From assembly GCF_000814845.2 (NCBI RefSeq), contig NZ_CP010431.2, forward strand, positions 620,001 to 684,000: 64,000 bases of DNA, read 5' to 3'. How positions within the stretch are numbered: the first letter of the stretch is position 1; every line of letters begins with the position of its first letter. The position numbers were made by a program, and so were the translations under genes. Positions 18,515 through 29,300 of the stretch are shown one piece after another. The notes beneath the pieces are model-generated. The model searched no databases. It was not told where the DNA came from and saw nothing but the letters and a program-made list of their open reading frames with translations. Source of the DNA: Pandoraea sputorum. GTDB taxonomy: Bacteria; Pseudomonadota; Gammaproteobacteria; Burkholderiales; Burkholderiaceae.

Positions 18515-20326
18515 TCAATGTCCGCTTCGCGTGCCCTGCACCTTGCCGGACGGCCGACGCCACGCCTGCGTGTAGCGCTCCACCACGATCTGCACGCCGT
18601 AATAGAGCAGGCACACCAGCATCGACGTCAGCACCACGAGCGTCGCCATCGCGGCGGCAGGTCCGATGGACCCGGTCTCATCCATGTTGACGATGGCGAC
18701 CGATGCGAGCGACGTATCTGCGGAGTAAAGGAAGACAACGGCGGAGACCGTCGTCATCGCGTTGACGAAGAGATAGCGGCTGATGTCGATGATCGACGGC
18801 AGGCAGATCGGCGCAGACACGCGCCAGAACGTGCGGTAGAAGGGCACCTTGAGCGACGCCGACACATACTCGAACTCGGGGTCGATCTGCTTGAGCGCCG
18901 TGACGGCCGTGAGGTGACTCGACGAGTAGTAATGCACGACGTTGACGATCACCAGAATGGCGAGCGTGCCGTACAGGTTGTGCAGCGGGTTCGCTTCGGA
19001 GACGAAGAAGAAGATGTAGCCCAGACCCAGCACCAGCCCCGGCACGCCCATCGGCAGCACGGCCATCATGCGGATGAAGCCGCGCACCCACGCCATGCCG
19101 CGCGTCTTCTCAAGGAGGTAGGCGATGACGAAGATCGCTGCCGTTCCCCACACAGCGCACCAGAACGCCATCTGCAAGCTGTTGACGTACGAATCCACTG
19201 CGCCGCTTTCGATCAGGCCGAAGCGATAGTGACCGAGCGACAGACTGAAGTTGTACGGCCAGAACTTCACGAACGACGCGTACACCGCCATGCCTAGAAT
19301 CGCGAGCATGATCGCGGCCATTCCCCAGCACATCGCGGCCATGAGCCAGTCGAATCCGCGTGACGGCTTCGGCACATAGGGCACGGCGCGCGCGCTGAGC
19401 AGGGCCTGCTGCTTGCGTTGCACGACCGAATCCACCAGATACGTAATGCCGACGGGCACCAGCAGCACCAGCCCGACGACCGCGCCCTTGGAGAAGTCCT
19501 GCTGTCCGATCACCAGCTTGTAGATGTCGGTGGCCAGCACGTTGAAATCGCCGCCGATGACCTTGGGAATGCCGAAGTCCGATATTGCGTAAGTGAAGAC
19601 GATCATTGCCGCGCTGATGACCCCGTACTTCGCGCCGGGCAGCGTAATGGTGAGAAAGCGTCGCAGTGCGGGCGTACCGAGTGCATCGGCGGCTTCATAG
19701 AGCCGTGCATCGGTGAGCGAGAGCGCCGTAATCAGAATCATCAGCGCATGTGGGAACGTGGCGTTCACGAGCGACATCACGATGCCAAGCGGGCCGTAGA
19801 TGTCCACGTCGCCCATGAACGGACGCAGCAGCCCCTGATTGCCGAACCAGAAGATGAACGAGATGGCGGGCAGCAACGTTGGGCCGAGAATCGGAATCAG
19901 TGCGATGTTGCGCAGCAGCGTCTTGTGACGGATGCAGCTGCGCGTGAGCGCGTACGCGAAGATGAAAGCGAGCGGCACCGTGATGCAGGTCGTCACCATC
20001 GAGATCCATACGCTGTTCCAGATCGAGCCGAAAAGCGCAGGGGAGTGGAAGTACTCGCGAAAGTGTCGCAACCCGACGAAGTGTCCGTCGTTGTCCTGCA
20101 CGCTCTTGACGAGAATCGCGGCCATAGGCGCGAGCAGAAAGAGTACGCCCGCTGCGGCAGCGACAAGCAGCAGTGCCTGTGCGAGACGATCCGTCCAGTG
20201 CGAGGCGAGTCTCACCGGGCGAACCGCCGATGGCGGCGGCCGATCCGCTGTCGTGGGCAATGCCGACGCGCTGTGACTTTGCGGGTTGGCCGTCAGGGTC
20301 GAGCCTGCTGAACTTAAGGAACTCAT
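18515..20326 (-). CDS. 2-aminoethylphosphonate ABC transporter permease (fused double permease)
   Basis: 603-aa inner-membrane permease with two binding-protein-dependent permease modules in one chain, as in FbpB-type iron and putative AEP (PhnU2) transporters. Each half carries about six membrane helices and an EAA-like loop (EAADALGTPALRRF in the first; an equivalent segment around ASLKVPFYRTFWRV in the second). The ATG at 20324-20326 is taken as start because it lies 5 bp after the phnT stop. The open frame runs back into phnT, but that part is an Arg-rich shadow. It works with PhnT (ATPase) and PhnS (binding protein) to import AEP. Confidence 0.9.
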   Translation of the reverse strand: MSSLSSAGSTLTANPQSHSASALPTTADRPPPSAVRPVRLASHWTDRLAQALLLVAAAAGVLFLLAPMAAILVKSVQDNDGHFVGLRHFREYFHSPALFGSIWNSVWISMVTTCITVPLAFIFAYALTRSCIRHKTLLRNIALIPILGPTLLPAISFIFWFGNQGLLRPFMGDVDIYGPLGIVMSLVNATFPHALMILITALSLTDARLYEAADALGTPALRRFLTITLPGAKYGVISAAMIVFTYAISDFGIPKVIGGDFNVLATDIYKLVIGQQDFSKGAVVGLVLLVPVGITYLVDSVVQRKQQALLSARAVPYVPKPSRGFDWLMAAMCWGMAAIMLAILGMAVYASFVKFWPYNFSLSLGHYRFGLIESGAVDSYVNSLQMAFWCAVWGTAAIFVIAYLLEKTRGMAWVRGFIRMMAVLPMGVPGLVLGLGYIFFFVSEANPLHNLYGTLAILVIVNVVHYYSSSHLTAVTALKQIDPEFEYVSASLKVPFYRTFWRVSAPICLPSIIDISRYLFVNAMTTVSAVVFLYSADTSLASVAIVNMDETGSIGPAAAMATLVVLTSMLVCLLYYGVQIVVERYTQAWRRPSGKVQGTRSGH

Positions 20327-20331
20327 CGTGG

Positions 20332-21414
20332 CTACCCCTGACGGAAGACGCGCACGGCGGCGCTCGGCACCGAGAAGCGCAACGCGCCGCCGGTCGCCGG
20401 TTGCAGGGCCTGCATGTCCGCAGGCGAGAGGTCGGCGTAGAGCGCGTGGTCGCAGGCGTGCATGCGCAGCGTCACGCGCGAGAATGCGCCGAGAAACTCG
20501 ATCTTCTCGACGTTGCCGTCGAACACGTTGGCGGTGTCGTCGAGGTCGTCCAGATCGCGCACGCGCACGTCCTCCGGCCGGAAGAAGACGCGGATGTCTT
20601 CGCCAGAGCGACAGCCGTTGAGCGTGCCGCACGTCAGCTCGTACTGCCCGACGTGAACGCGTCCCGCTTCACCCAGACGCGCGGGCAGGATGTTCGTCTT
20701 GCCCACGAAGTCCGCGACGAACGGCGTGGCCGGATGCTGATAGATCTCACCGGGTGTGCCGACCTGCTCGATGACGCCGTTGTTCATCACGACAATGCGG
20801 TCGGCCATCGACAGCGCTTCTTCCTGATCGTGCGTGACGAGAATCGTGGTGATGCCCAGCCGTTGCTGCAGCGCGCGGATCTCGCTGCGCAGACGCACGC
20901 GCACGCGGGCATCGAGCGCTGAGAGCGGTTCGTCGAGCAGCAAGAGACCGGGCGAGGTCGCGAGTGCGCGGGCAATCGCAATGCGTTGCTGCTGGCCGCC
21001 GGAGAGCTGACCGGGAAACTTGCCGCCTGCATCGGGCAACCCGACCATCGCCAGCAGTTCGGCCACGCGCGCGTCGCGCTCGGCACGCGGCACGCGACGG
21101 TTCGTCAGTCCGTACGCCACGTTTTGCGCGACGCTCAGATTCGGAAAGAGTGCATACGACTGGAAGACGATGCCGTAATCGCGCTGCATCGGCGGCAACG
21201 ACGAAATGTCCCTTCCGTTTTGCGACAGCGTGCCCTGCGTCTGCGCCTCCAGTCCGGCGATGATGCGCAGCAACGTGGTCTTGCCGCAGCCCGACGGACC
21301 GAGGAAGCAGAGCATTTCGCCGCGTCGCACGGTGAGATGAATGTCATGCAGCACGACGGTGCTGTCGAAGCGCTTGTGGATGCCTGCTAAGTGGAGATAC
21401 GTATCGTCGCTCAT
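20332..21414 (-). CDS. phnT: 2-aminoethylphosphonate ABC transporter ATP-binding protein
   Basis: 360-aa ABC ATPase energising AEP uptake. Walker A is GPSGCGKTT (residues 39-47), the Q-loop FQSYALFPNL, the signature LSGGQQQR (137-144), Walker B LLLLDEP (157-163) and the H-loop VTHDQEEA. A C-terminal TOBE-like domain follows, as in spermidine/iron-type importers. ATG at 21414 is chosen over one six codons upstream because AGGAGG lies 8 bp before it. It is separated from the permease by 5 bp, so the two are translationally linked. Confidence 0.92.
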   Translation of the reverse strand: MSDDTYLHLAGIHKRFDSTVVLHDIHLTVRRGEMLCFLGPSGCGKTTLLRIIAGLEAQTQGTLSQNGRDISSLPPMQRDYGIVFQSYALFPNLSVAQNVAYGLTNRRVPRAERDARVAELLAMVGLPDAGGKFPGQLSGGQQQRIAIARALATSPGLLLLDEPLSALDARVRVRLRSEIRALQQRLGITTILVTHDQEEALSMADRIVVMNNGVIEQVGTPGEIYQHPATPFVADFVGKTNILPARLGEAGRVHVGQYELTCGTLNGCRSGEDIRVFFRPEDVRVRDLDDLDDTANVFDGNVEKIEFLGAFSRVTLRMHACDHALYADLSPADMQALQPATGGALRFSVPSAAVRVFRQG

Positions 21415-21510
21415 TCGGGAGACCTCCTGCATGGGTGTGCCGGTGTGCCGGTGTGAATGAATGCGCGTGCGGCGTGATCGATACGGGCCGCACGCTGCAT
21501 CGTCACGCCG

Positions 21511-22551
21511 TCACTTCTTCTCCGACTTCGCGCCGTAGCGCTTCTGCCACTCGGCAAGCACCGACTCGCGGCTCTTCGCGATGTCCGTGAAGTCGTTCTT
21601 CACGAGCATGTCGGGGTAATTGGCAGGAATGGTGTCGAACTTCTTCGCGACACCCGGGTAGGCCACGATGGCCCAGTCCTTCGCGTACATCTCGTTGGCT
21701 TCCTTGCTCGCGAGCCAGTCCATGTAACGCTTGGCGGCGTCGAGCTTCTTGGTCGTCTTCACGATGCCCGCCGCTTCGATGTCGTAGCCCAGCCCTTCCT
21801 TGGGGAACACGAGATCGATCGGCGCGCCCGCCGCCTTGGTGCGATGCGCATTGAATTCGAACGAAATGCCGATGGGGTACTCGCCTGCGCCGGCGTCGCG
21901 ACACGGCTTCGAGCCCGAGTGCGTGTACTTCACGATGTTCTTGTCGAGGGCGTCCATGTACTTCCAGCCGCCGTCCTTGCCGAACATCTGCAACCAGGCC
22001 GTGACGTCGAGAAAGCCCGTGCCGGACGTGGCCGGGTTGGGCATCACGATCATCCCTTTATAGATGGGCTTGGCGAGGTCTTCCCACGACGTGGGCTTGG
22101 GCAGATTGCGCTTGGCCGCTTCCACGGTGTTGAAGCAGACAGTCGCGCCCCACACGTCGAGGCCGACCCACGATGGCGGATTGGCCTTGTCGCTATAGGC
22201 GCGCGTGAGCTGATCGAACCCCTTGGGCGTGTACGGCGTGAGCAAGCCTTCCTGCTTGATGAGTTCCAGGCTCGACGCGGCAAGCCCAGCGATCACATCC
22301 GCCTGTGGGTTGGCCTTTTCCGCGAGCACCTTGGCCGTGACTACGCCGGTGGAGTCGCGCACGTACTTGATCTCGATGTCTGGATTCGCCTTCTGGAACG
22401 CTTCGGCGTACGGACGCATGACCTCGACTTCCCACGCGGTATAGACGGTCAGCGTGGTCTTCGCGAGCGCGTGACCGGCCTGTGCAGCGCAGACGAGTCC
22501 TGCGGCGAGGACGGCGGCAGCGCGCATGGCACGGCGCAAGGATGAATTCAT
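21511..22551 (-). CDS. phnS: 2-aminoethylphosphonate ABC transporter substrate-binding protein
   Basis: Periplasmic binding protein of 346 aa, family-1 type (Fe/AEP/spermidine-like). A signal peptide with an Ala-rich core ends around AGHALAK. The mature protein starts TTLTVYTAWEVEVMRPYAEAF, and the pattern NPATSGTGFLDV is typical of this family. The ATG at 22551 has AGGAG 6 bp upstream; a longer frame to 22596 lacks signals. First gene of the import/transaminase operon, divergent from the phnR regulator gene with 424 bp between them. Confidence 0.92.
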   Translation of the reverse strand: MNSSLRRAMRAAAVLAAGLVCAAQAGHALAKTTLTVYTAWEVEVMRPYAEAFQKANPDIEIKYVRDSTGVVTAKVLAEKANPQADVIAGLAASSLELIKQEGLLTPYTPKGFDQLTRAYSDKANPPSWVGLDVWGATVCFNTVEAAKRNLPKPTSWEDLAKPIYKGMIVMPNPATSGTGFLDVTAWLQMFGKDGGWKYMDALDKNIVKYTHSGSKPCRDAGAGEYPIGISFEFNAHRTKAAGAPIDLVFPKEGLGYDIEAAGIVKTTKKLDAAKRYMDWLASKEANEMYAKDWAIVAYPGVAKKFDTIPANYPDMLVKNDFTDIAKSRESVLAEWQKRYGAKSEKK

Positions 22552-22975
22552 GGATGGCTCCTGTGGGTCGCGATCAGAGTCGCGTTGTAAGTACACTCGA
22601 CAGCCTTCTGTGAGGCGATTTGTTGCATGATATTGGCAAATTATGTCGTTTTCTTGAAACCCATGGCTATTGTCATCTGTTCGTCAAATACCTCCAATAG
22701 TATGGAAATCGTTGATTCAGATAGGGTTTTGTCGTTGCCGCAATCGACTCGACCCGACGGTGTTGCAAAATCTGTCTGCAATGTCGGATGTGTTTTGTTG
22801 ACAATCTACAAATTGCTGTGCTTGAATGTCAACAACAAAAATAATCACGTGATGCCACAAATTGCCAAGTGTCGATGGCGCGGCGGTTTGTGTTTCGGTG
22901 CTGGTGTACCGACGCACCGACGTCACGCGATGGCATCAATGTCCAGAGCACTGTTTTGAAAAAGGGAAGGCCGGT
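22552..22975. promoter_or_regulatory. phnS-phnR divergent regulatory region
   Basis: Non-coding, AT-richer than its surroundings, and the control region of both phn arms. It holds a perfect 9-bp inverted repeat (22795-22803 and 22827-22835, TTGTTGACA and its complement) that could bind PhnR. It also holds a weak PHO-box-like pair of GTCA repeats 11 bp apart (22670-22687, 12 of 18 consensus positions). The inverted-repeat arms contain TTGACA on both strands, so they may double as -35 elements. Confidence 0.5.
22795..22835. promoter_or_regulatory. candidate PhnR operator: 9-bp inverted repeat
   Basis: TTGTTGACA at 22795-22803 is repeated in inverted orientation at 22827-22835 with 23 bp between, in the region separating the phnR regulator from the transport operon. 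Its position suits autoregulation plus control of phnS. The assignment to PhnR is inference. Confidence 0.35.
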
Positions 22976-25059
<2,084 letters not shown>

Positions 25060-25176
25060 GCCACGTTGGATTGACGTCTGACCCAAGAGCAGAGCATTAG
25101 CGCCAGGGTCGAGCGAACCAGAAAAACGTTCGAACGACCCGGCCCCTGTCCAGTTAGAGACGCAGTGGAGAACCCC

Positions 25177-26631
25177 ATGAACGCGCCGCACAAGTTGCAC
25201 CCCGAGTTCCGCGCCGAAGCGCTTCGCATCGGTGGCGAAAAAGTGACCCGCGAACGGATCATCGAAGTGTTCAATCCGTATTCGGGCGATCTGGTCGGCA
25301 CCGTGCCGAAAGCCTCGCTCGACGATGTGCGTCGCGCGTTCTCGATTGCCAAGCAGTACCGCTCCACGCTCACGCGCTTCGAGCGCGCCAACATTCTGGA
25401 GAAGGCGGCCGCACTGCTACGCGCACGCACGGCTGAGGCGGCAGCCATCATCACGATGGAGTCGGGGCTCTGCAAGAAAGACGCCGTCTACGAAATCGGC
25501 CGCGTCGCCGACGTGCTGGGTTTTGCCGCTGGCGAAGCGCTCAAGGACGACGGGCAGGCGTTCTCATGCGATCTCACGCCGCACGGCAAGAAGCGTCGTG
25601 TGGTCACGCAGCGCGAGCCGCTGCTGGGTGCGATCGCGGCTATCACGCCGTTTAATCACCCCATGAATCAGGTGGCGCACAAGGTCGCGCCGTCGATTGC
25701 GACGAATAACCGGATGGTGCTCAAGCCGTCCGAGAAGGTGCCGCTCTCTGCGTACTATCTGGCCGACACACTTTACGAAGCCGGTCTGCCGCCGGAGATG
25801 CTCCAGGTGATCACGGGCGATCCGATGGAGATTGCCGACGAGCTGATCACGAACGAGAACATCGACATGATCACGTTCACGGGCGGCGTGTCGATCGGCA
25901 AGTACATCGCGTCCAAGGCGGGTTATCGCCGCATCGTGCTGGAGCTGGGCGGCAACGACCCGCTGATCGTGATGGAGGACGCCGATCTGGAACGTGCCAG
26001 CGATCTCGCGGTGCAAGGGTCGTACAAGAACTCGGGACAGCGTTGCACGGCGGTCAAGCGCATGCTGGTGCACAAGGACATCGCCGCGCAGTTCACCGAA
26101 CTCGTGGTCGAGAAGACCCGGGCGTGGAAGTATGGCGATCCGGCCGATGGCGACAACGACATGGGTACGGTGATCGACGAAGCGGCCGCGCGCCTGTTCG
26201 AATCGCGCGTGAACGAAGCGGTGTCGCAGGGCGCACGTCTGCTGGTCGGCAACAAGCGCGAGGGCGCACTGTATTCGCCGACGGTGATCGACCGTGTCGA
26301 CCCGAAGATGACCGTGGTGCGCGAAGAGACCTTCGGGCCGGTGTCGCCGATCATCACGTTCGGCAGCATCGACGAAGCCATCGCCATCTCCAACGGCACC
26401 GCGTTCGGCCTGTCGTCAGGCGTTTGCACGAACCGGCTTGATTATGTGACGCGTTTTACCAACGAATTGCAGGTCGGGACGGTCAACGTGTGGGAAGTGC
26501 CGGGATATCGCATCGAACTGACGCCGTTCGGTGGTATCAAGGACTCCGGGCTTGGCTATAAGGAAGGGGTTCAGGAGGCGATGAAAAGCTTCACGAACAC
26601 CAAAACCTTCACCTTGCCGTGGGGCGTCTGA
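25177..26631 (+). CDS. phnY: phosphonoacetaldehyde dehydrogenase
   Basis: Oxidises phosphonoacetaldehyde (from PhnW) to phosphonoacetate for PhnA, with NAD+. A standard aldehyde dehydrogenase fold of 484 aa, with Asn160 in ITPFNHP, Glu256 in LELGGND and catalytic Cys290 in NSGQRC. ATG at 25177 has GGAG 7 bp upstream; the in-frame GTG at 25165 overlaps that ribosome site and is unlikely. A hairpin (25106-25140) lies in the 117-bp phnA-phnY gap and may affect processing. The name phnY here means the dehydrogenase, not the unrelated iron/2-oxoglutarate oxygenase PhnY*. Confidence 0.93.
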   Translation: MNAPHKLHPEFRAEALRIGGEKVTRERIIEVFNPYSGDLVGTVPKASLDDVRRAFSIAKQYRSTLTRFERANILEKAAALLRARTAEAAAIITMESGLCKKDAVYEIGRVADVLGFAAGEALKDDGQAFSCDLTPHGKKRRVVTQREPLLGAIAAITPFNHPMNQVAHKVAPSIATNNRMVLKPSEKVPLSAYYLADTLYEAGLPPEMLQVITGDPMEIADELITNENIDMITFTGGVSIGKYIASKAGYRRIVLELGGNDPLIVMEDADLERASDLAVQGSYKNSGQRCTAVKRMLVHKDIAAQFTELVVEKTRAWKYGDPADGDNDMGTVIDEAAARLFESRVNEAVSQGARLLVGNKREGALYSPTVIDRVDPKMTVVREETFGPVSPIITFGSIDEAIAISNGTAFGLSSGVCTNRLDYVTRFTNELQVGTVNVWEVPGYRIELTPFGGIKDSGLGYKEGVQEAMKSFTNTKTFTLPWGV

Positions 26632-26661
26632 GCGAGGTGTAGCAGAACCAGCGCAAAAATT

Positions 26662-26679
26662 GTGACAATTTGATGACAG
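26662..26679 (-). promoter_or_regulatory. PHO-box-like PhoB site
   Basis: On the minus strand the sequence CTGTCATCAAATTGTCAC matches 16 of 18 positions of the E. coli PHO-box consensus, with the two TGTCA repeats exactly 11 bp apart. It lies 190 bp upstream of the Na/Pi transporter gene. The orientation is opposite to that gene, which is less usual. Confidence 0.5.
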
Positions 26680-26869
26680 GATTGTTGCGCTGGTCAAATT
26701 GGTGTACGGTGTGTCGATTGGGGATACGCATGACGCGTGAACTTCATACGCATCCCGACGCCAGTGTTGGACTGACGCGGGATGCCGGTTTGGCAAACCA
26801 GGGCACGCGTCATCTTGGCGGCGCGAAGCGCTGCCTGTCCCGTCGACAATAAGATCACGGAACACTGGC

Positions 26870-28696
26870 ATGCTGACACTGCTCAACCTTCTTTCCGGCG
26901 TGGCGATGCTGATCTGGGGGACGCACATTGTGCGTACCGGGGTCCTGCGCGTCTACGGTGCCGACCTGCGACGCATTCTGTCGCACAGCATCTCGAACCG
27001 CTTCCTCGCCTTTGCGGCGGGCGTGCTCGTCACGGGGCTCGTGCAGAGCAGTAACGCGACCGCGCTCATCGTGTCGTCGTTCGGCGCGCAAGGGCTGATC
27101 GCGCTGGCGCCTGCCCTGTCGATCATGCTGGGCGCCGACGTCGGTACAGCCCTCATGGCGCGGATCCTGACGTTCGATCTGCACTGGCTCTCGCCGCTGC
27201 TGATCTTCTTCGGCGTCATCTTCTTCCTCTCACGAAAGCAAACGCGCGCAGGCCAGTTGGGTCGCGTGTCCATCGGTCTTGGGCTGATCATTCTGGCGTT
27301 GCAACTGATCGTGGGTGCGACCACGCCGATGACCGAAGCCGCCGGCGTCAAGGTGCTGTTCGGCTCGCTGACGGGCGATGTGATGCTCGACACGCTGATC
27401 GGTGCGCTCTTCGCGATGGTGTCGTATTCGAGCCTTGCGGCCGTGCTGTTGACCGCCACGCTGGCGTCTTCCGGCGTCATCTCGCTCAAAGTGGCGCTGT
27501 GTCTCGTAATCGGCGCGAACCTCGGCAGCGGCATGCTCGCGATGCTGACGTCGGCCGGTCAGAATGCGGCGGGACGTCGTGTGGTGTTCGGCAGCCTTAT
27601 CTTCAAGCTGATCGGCTGCCTGATCGTGCTGCCGTTCGTCGACTACGCGCCGATGCTGGTGAACTGGCTTTCGGACGCTCCGGCACAAGCCGTCGTCAAC
27701 TTCCATGTGCTGTACAACCTCGTTCGCTGCCTCGTCTGCCTCGCGTTCACCGAGCCGATGGCGCGCTTGTGCGTGCGCCTGTTGGCTGAGAAGCCGGAAG
27801 CCGATGGTGTGACGCGTGCCCGACATCTGGATGAGAGCGCGCTGGAAATGCCATCCGTAGCGCTGGCCAATGCCACGCGCGAAACGTTGCGCATGGGTGA
27901 CCTCATCGAACAGATGCTCAACGGTTTGCTTTACGTCATCAAGAGTAACGACGTGGCGCGCGCGAGAGAGACACGTCGTCTGGACGACGACGTCGACCAT
28001 CTCTACACCGCGGTGAAGATGTACCTGACGCGCGTGTCGCGCGAAAACCTCAGCGAGCAGGACAGCCGCCGCTGGACGGACATCATCTCGCTCACGATCA
28101 ATCTGGAGCATGCGGGCGACATCATCGAGCGCATGGTGGTGGAGGTCGAGGAGAAGAAGATCTCGCACAAGCTGTCGTTCTCGGAGGCGGGTTTGCAGGA
28201 GATCTGCGACATGCACGCCCGGCTGGTCACGAACCTGCAACTCGGCTTGTCGGTGTTCCTCAATACCGATCTGCGCAGCGCGCAGCGGCTGATGGCTGAG
28301 AAGGAGAGCTTCCGCGATCTGGAGCGCGCGTATTCGTACACCCACCTGAATCGTCTGGCGGGCCAGTCGGTGCAGAGTATCGAGACGTCTTCGCTGCATC
28401 TGGACATCATCAGCGACATGAAGCGTCTGAATTCGCTGTTCTGTTCGACGGCGTATCCGGTGCTCGACGACGCGGGCGCGCTGCGCAAGAGCCGCATGCG
28501 CGACAAGCCGAAGGAAGCCAAGGACGGCAAGGACAATAAGGATATGAAGACGCCGAAGGAAACGAAGGCGTCGAAGCTGGCGGCGTTTGCCGATGTCGCG
28601 ACGGCCGCTGCCGGGGCTGCCCCCGATTCTCGCGATGACAACGAGAGTTCTCACGATGGCCCTGAGCCTGCCGGACATCCGCACCCTGTTCGATAA
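26870..28696 (+). CDS. Na+/Pi cotransporter family protein with PhoU-like tail
   Basis: 608-aa membrane protein of the NptA/YjbB-type Na/Pi cotransporter family. The N-terminal half (about residues 1-320) has 8-9 hydrophobic segments with two inverted repeats, one carrying the QSSNA motif (residues 59-63, canonical QSSSA) and the other the SYSSLAAV motif. Residues about 340-540 are helical and PhoU-like. The C-terminal 60 residues are Lys/Asp-rich and low complexity. It probably moves phosphate, perhaps exporting Pi released by the C-P hydrolases just upstream. A PHO-box-like site upstream fits control by phosphate supply. Its 3' end overlaps the next gene by 41 bp. Confidence 0.85.
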   Translation: MLTLLNLLSGVAMLIWGTHIVRTGVLRVYGADLRRILSHSISNRFLAFAAGVLVTGLVQSSNATALIVSSFGAQGLIALAPALSIMLGADVGTALMARILTFDLHWLSPLLIFFGVIFFLSRKQTRAGQLGRVSIGLGLIILALQLIVGATTPMTEAAGVKVLFGSLTGDVMLDTLIGALFAMVSYSSLAAVLLTATLASSGVISLKVALCLVIGANLGSGMLAMLTSAGQNAAGRRVVFGSLIFKLIGCLIVLPFVDYAPMLVNWLSDAPAQAVVNFHVLYNLVRCLVCLAFTEPMARLCVRLLAEKPEADGVTRARHLDESALEMPSVALANATRETLRMGDLIEQMLNGLLYVIKSNDVARARETRRLDDDVDHLYTAVKMYLTRVSRENLSEQDSRRWTDIISLTINLEHAGDIIERMVVEVEEKKISHKLSFSEAGLQEICDMHARLVTNLQLGLSVFLNTDLRSAQRLMAEKESFRDLERAYSYTHLNRLAGQSVQSIETSSLHLDIISDMKRLNSLFCSTAYPVLDDAGALRKSRMRDKPKEAKDGKDNKDMKTPKETKASKLAAFADVATAAAGAAPDSRDDNESSHDGPEPAGHPHPVR

Positions 28697-29204
28697 ATTC
28701 GGTTCGATCGCTTACAGCGGCGAACCCGTCACCCAACTGGAGCACGCGCTGCAAAGCGGCGCGCTTGCCGAGAGCGAGGGCGCCGACGAGGCGCTCGTCG
28801 CCGCCAGCTTCCTTCACGATCTCGGCCATCTGCTCAATCTTCAGGGCGAAACGCCCACCGAGCGCGGCATCGACGATCTGCATCAATACTTCGCACTGCC
28901 GTTCCTCAGGCCGCTGTTCAGCGACGCGGTCCTCGATCCGATTCGTCTGCATGTGGACGCCAAGCGTTGCCTTTGCGCGATCGATCCCGATTACTACGGC
29001 AAGCTGTCGGTAGATTCGGTGCGCAGCCTCGCGCTGCAAGGTGGCGTGTTCAGCGACGAAGAAGCGAAGACGTTTCTCGCGCGCGAGCATGCGCAAAGCG
29101 CGCTTCGCCTGCGCCGCTGGGACGACCGCGCGAAGATCGCAGGTATGCAGACGCCGCCGCTCGACCACTACATGAAGGTGCTGGAGCGAGTGACGATTCA
29201 GTAA
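28656..29204 (+). CDS. PhnZ-like HD-domain mixed-valent diiron oxygenase of phosphonate operons
   Basis: 182-aa HD-domain protein of the phosphonate-operon-associated type. The residues I recall for the oxygenase PhnZ are all present at matching spacing: Tyr20 and Glu23 of the lid loop (AYSGEPVTQLEH), His30, His54-Asp55, His58, His76, His99, Lys103 and Asp156. PhnZ oxidatively cleaves 2-amino-1-hydroxyethylphosphonate to glycine and phosphate. The usual partner, the hydroxylase PhnY*, is not adjacent. The start ATG at 28656 lies inside the preceding transporter gene (41-bp overlap), implying translational coupling; the ribosome site is weak. A strong terminator follows. Confidence 0.8.
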   Translation: MALSLPDIRTLFDKFGSIAYSGEPVTQLEHALQSGALAESEGADEALVAASFLHDLGHLLNLQGETPTERGIDDLHQYFALPFLRPLFSDAVLDPIRLHVDAKRCLCAIDPDYYGKLSVDSVRSLALQGGVFSDEEAKTFLAREHAQSALRLRRWDDRAKIAGMQTPPLDHYMKVLERVTIQ

Positions 29205-29240
29205 TACGGGTGAAGGGCGGGGGAGATGCGGGTGAGATGA

Positions 29241-29278
29241 AAAAAGGCCGCGCCGGGACGATCCGGCGCGGCCTTTTT
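29241..29278. terminator. bidirectional rho-independent terminator
   Basis: A perfect 11-bp GC-rich stem (29246-29256 with 29263-29273), a 6-nt loop, and A and T runs on the two sides. It lies between the convergent HD oxygenase and membrane protein genes. Confidence 0.92.
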
Positions 29279-29300
29279 CGCGTTAGACGGCGAATGCGCG

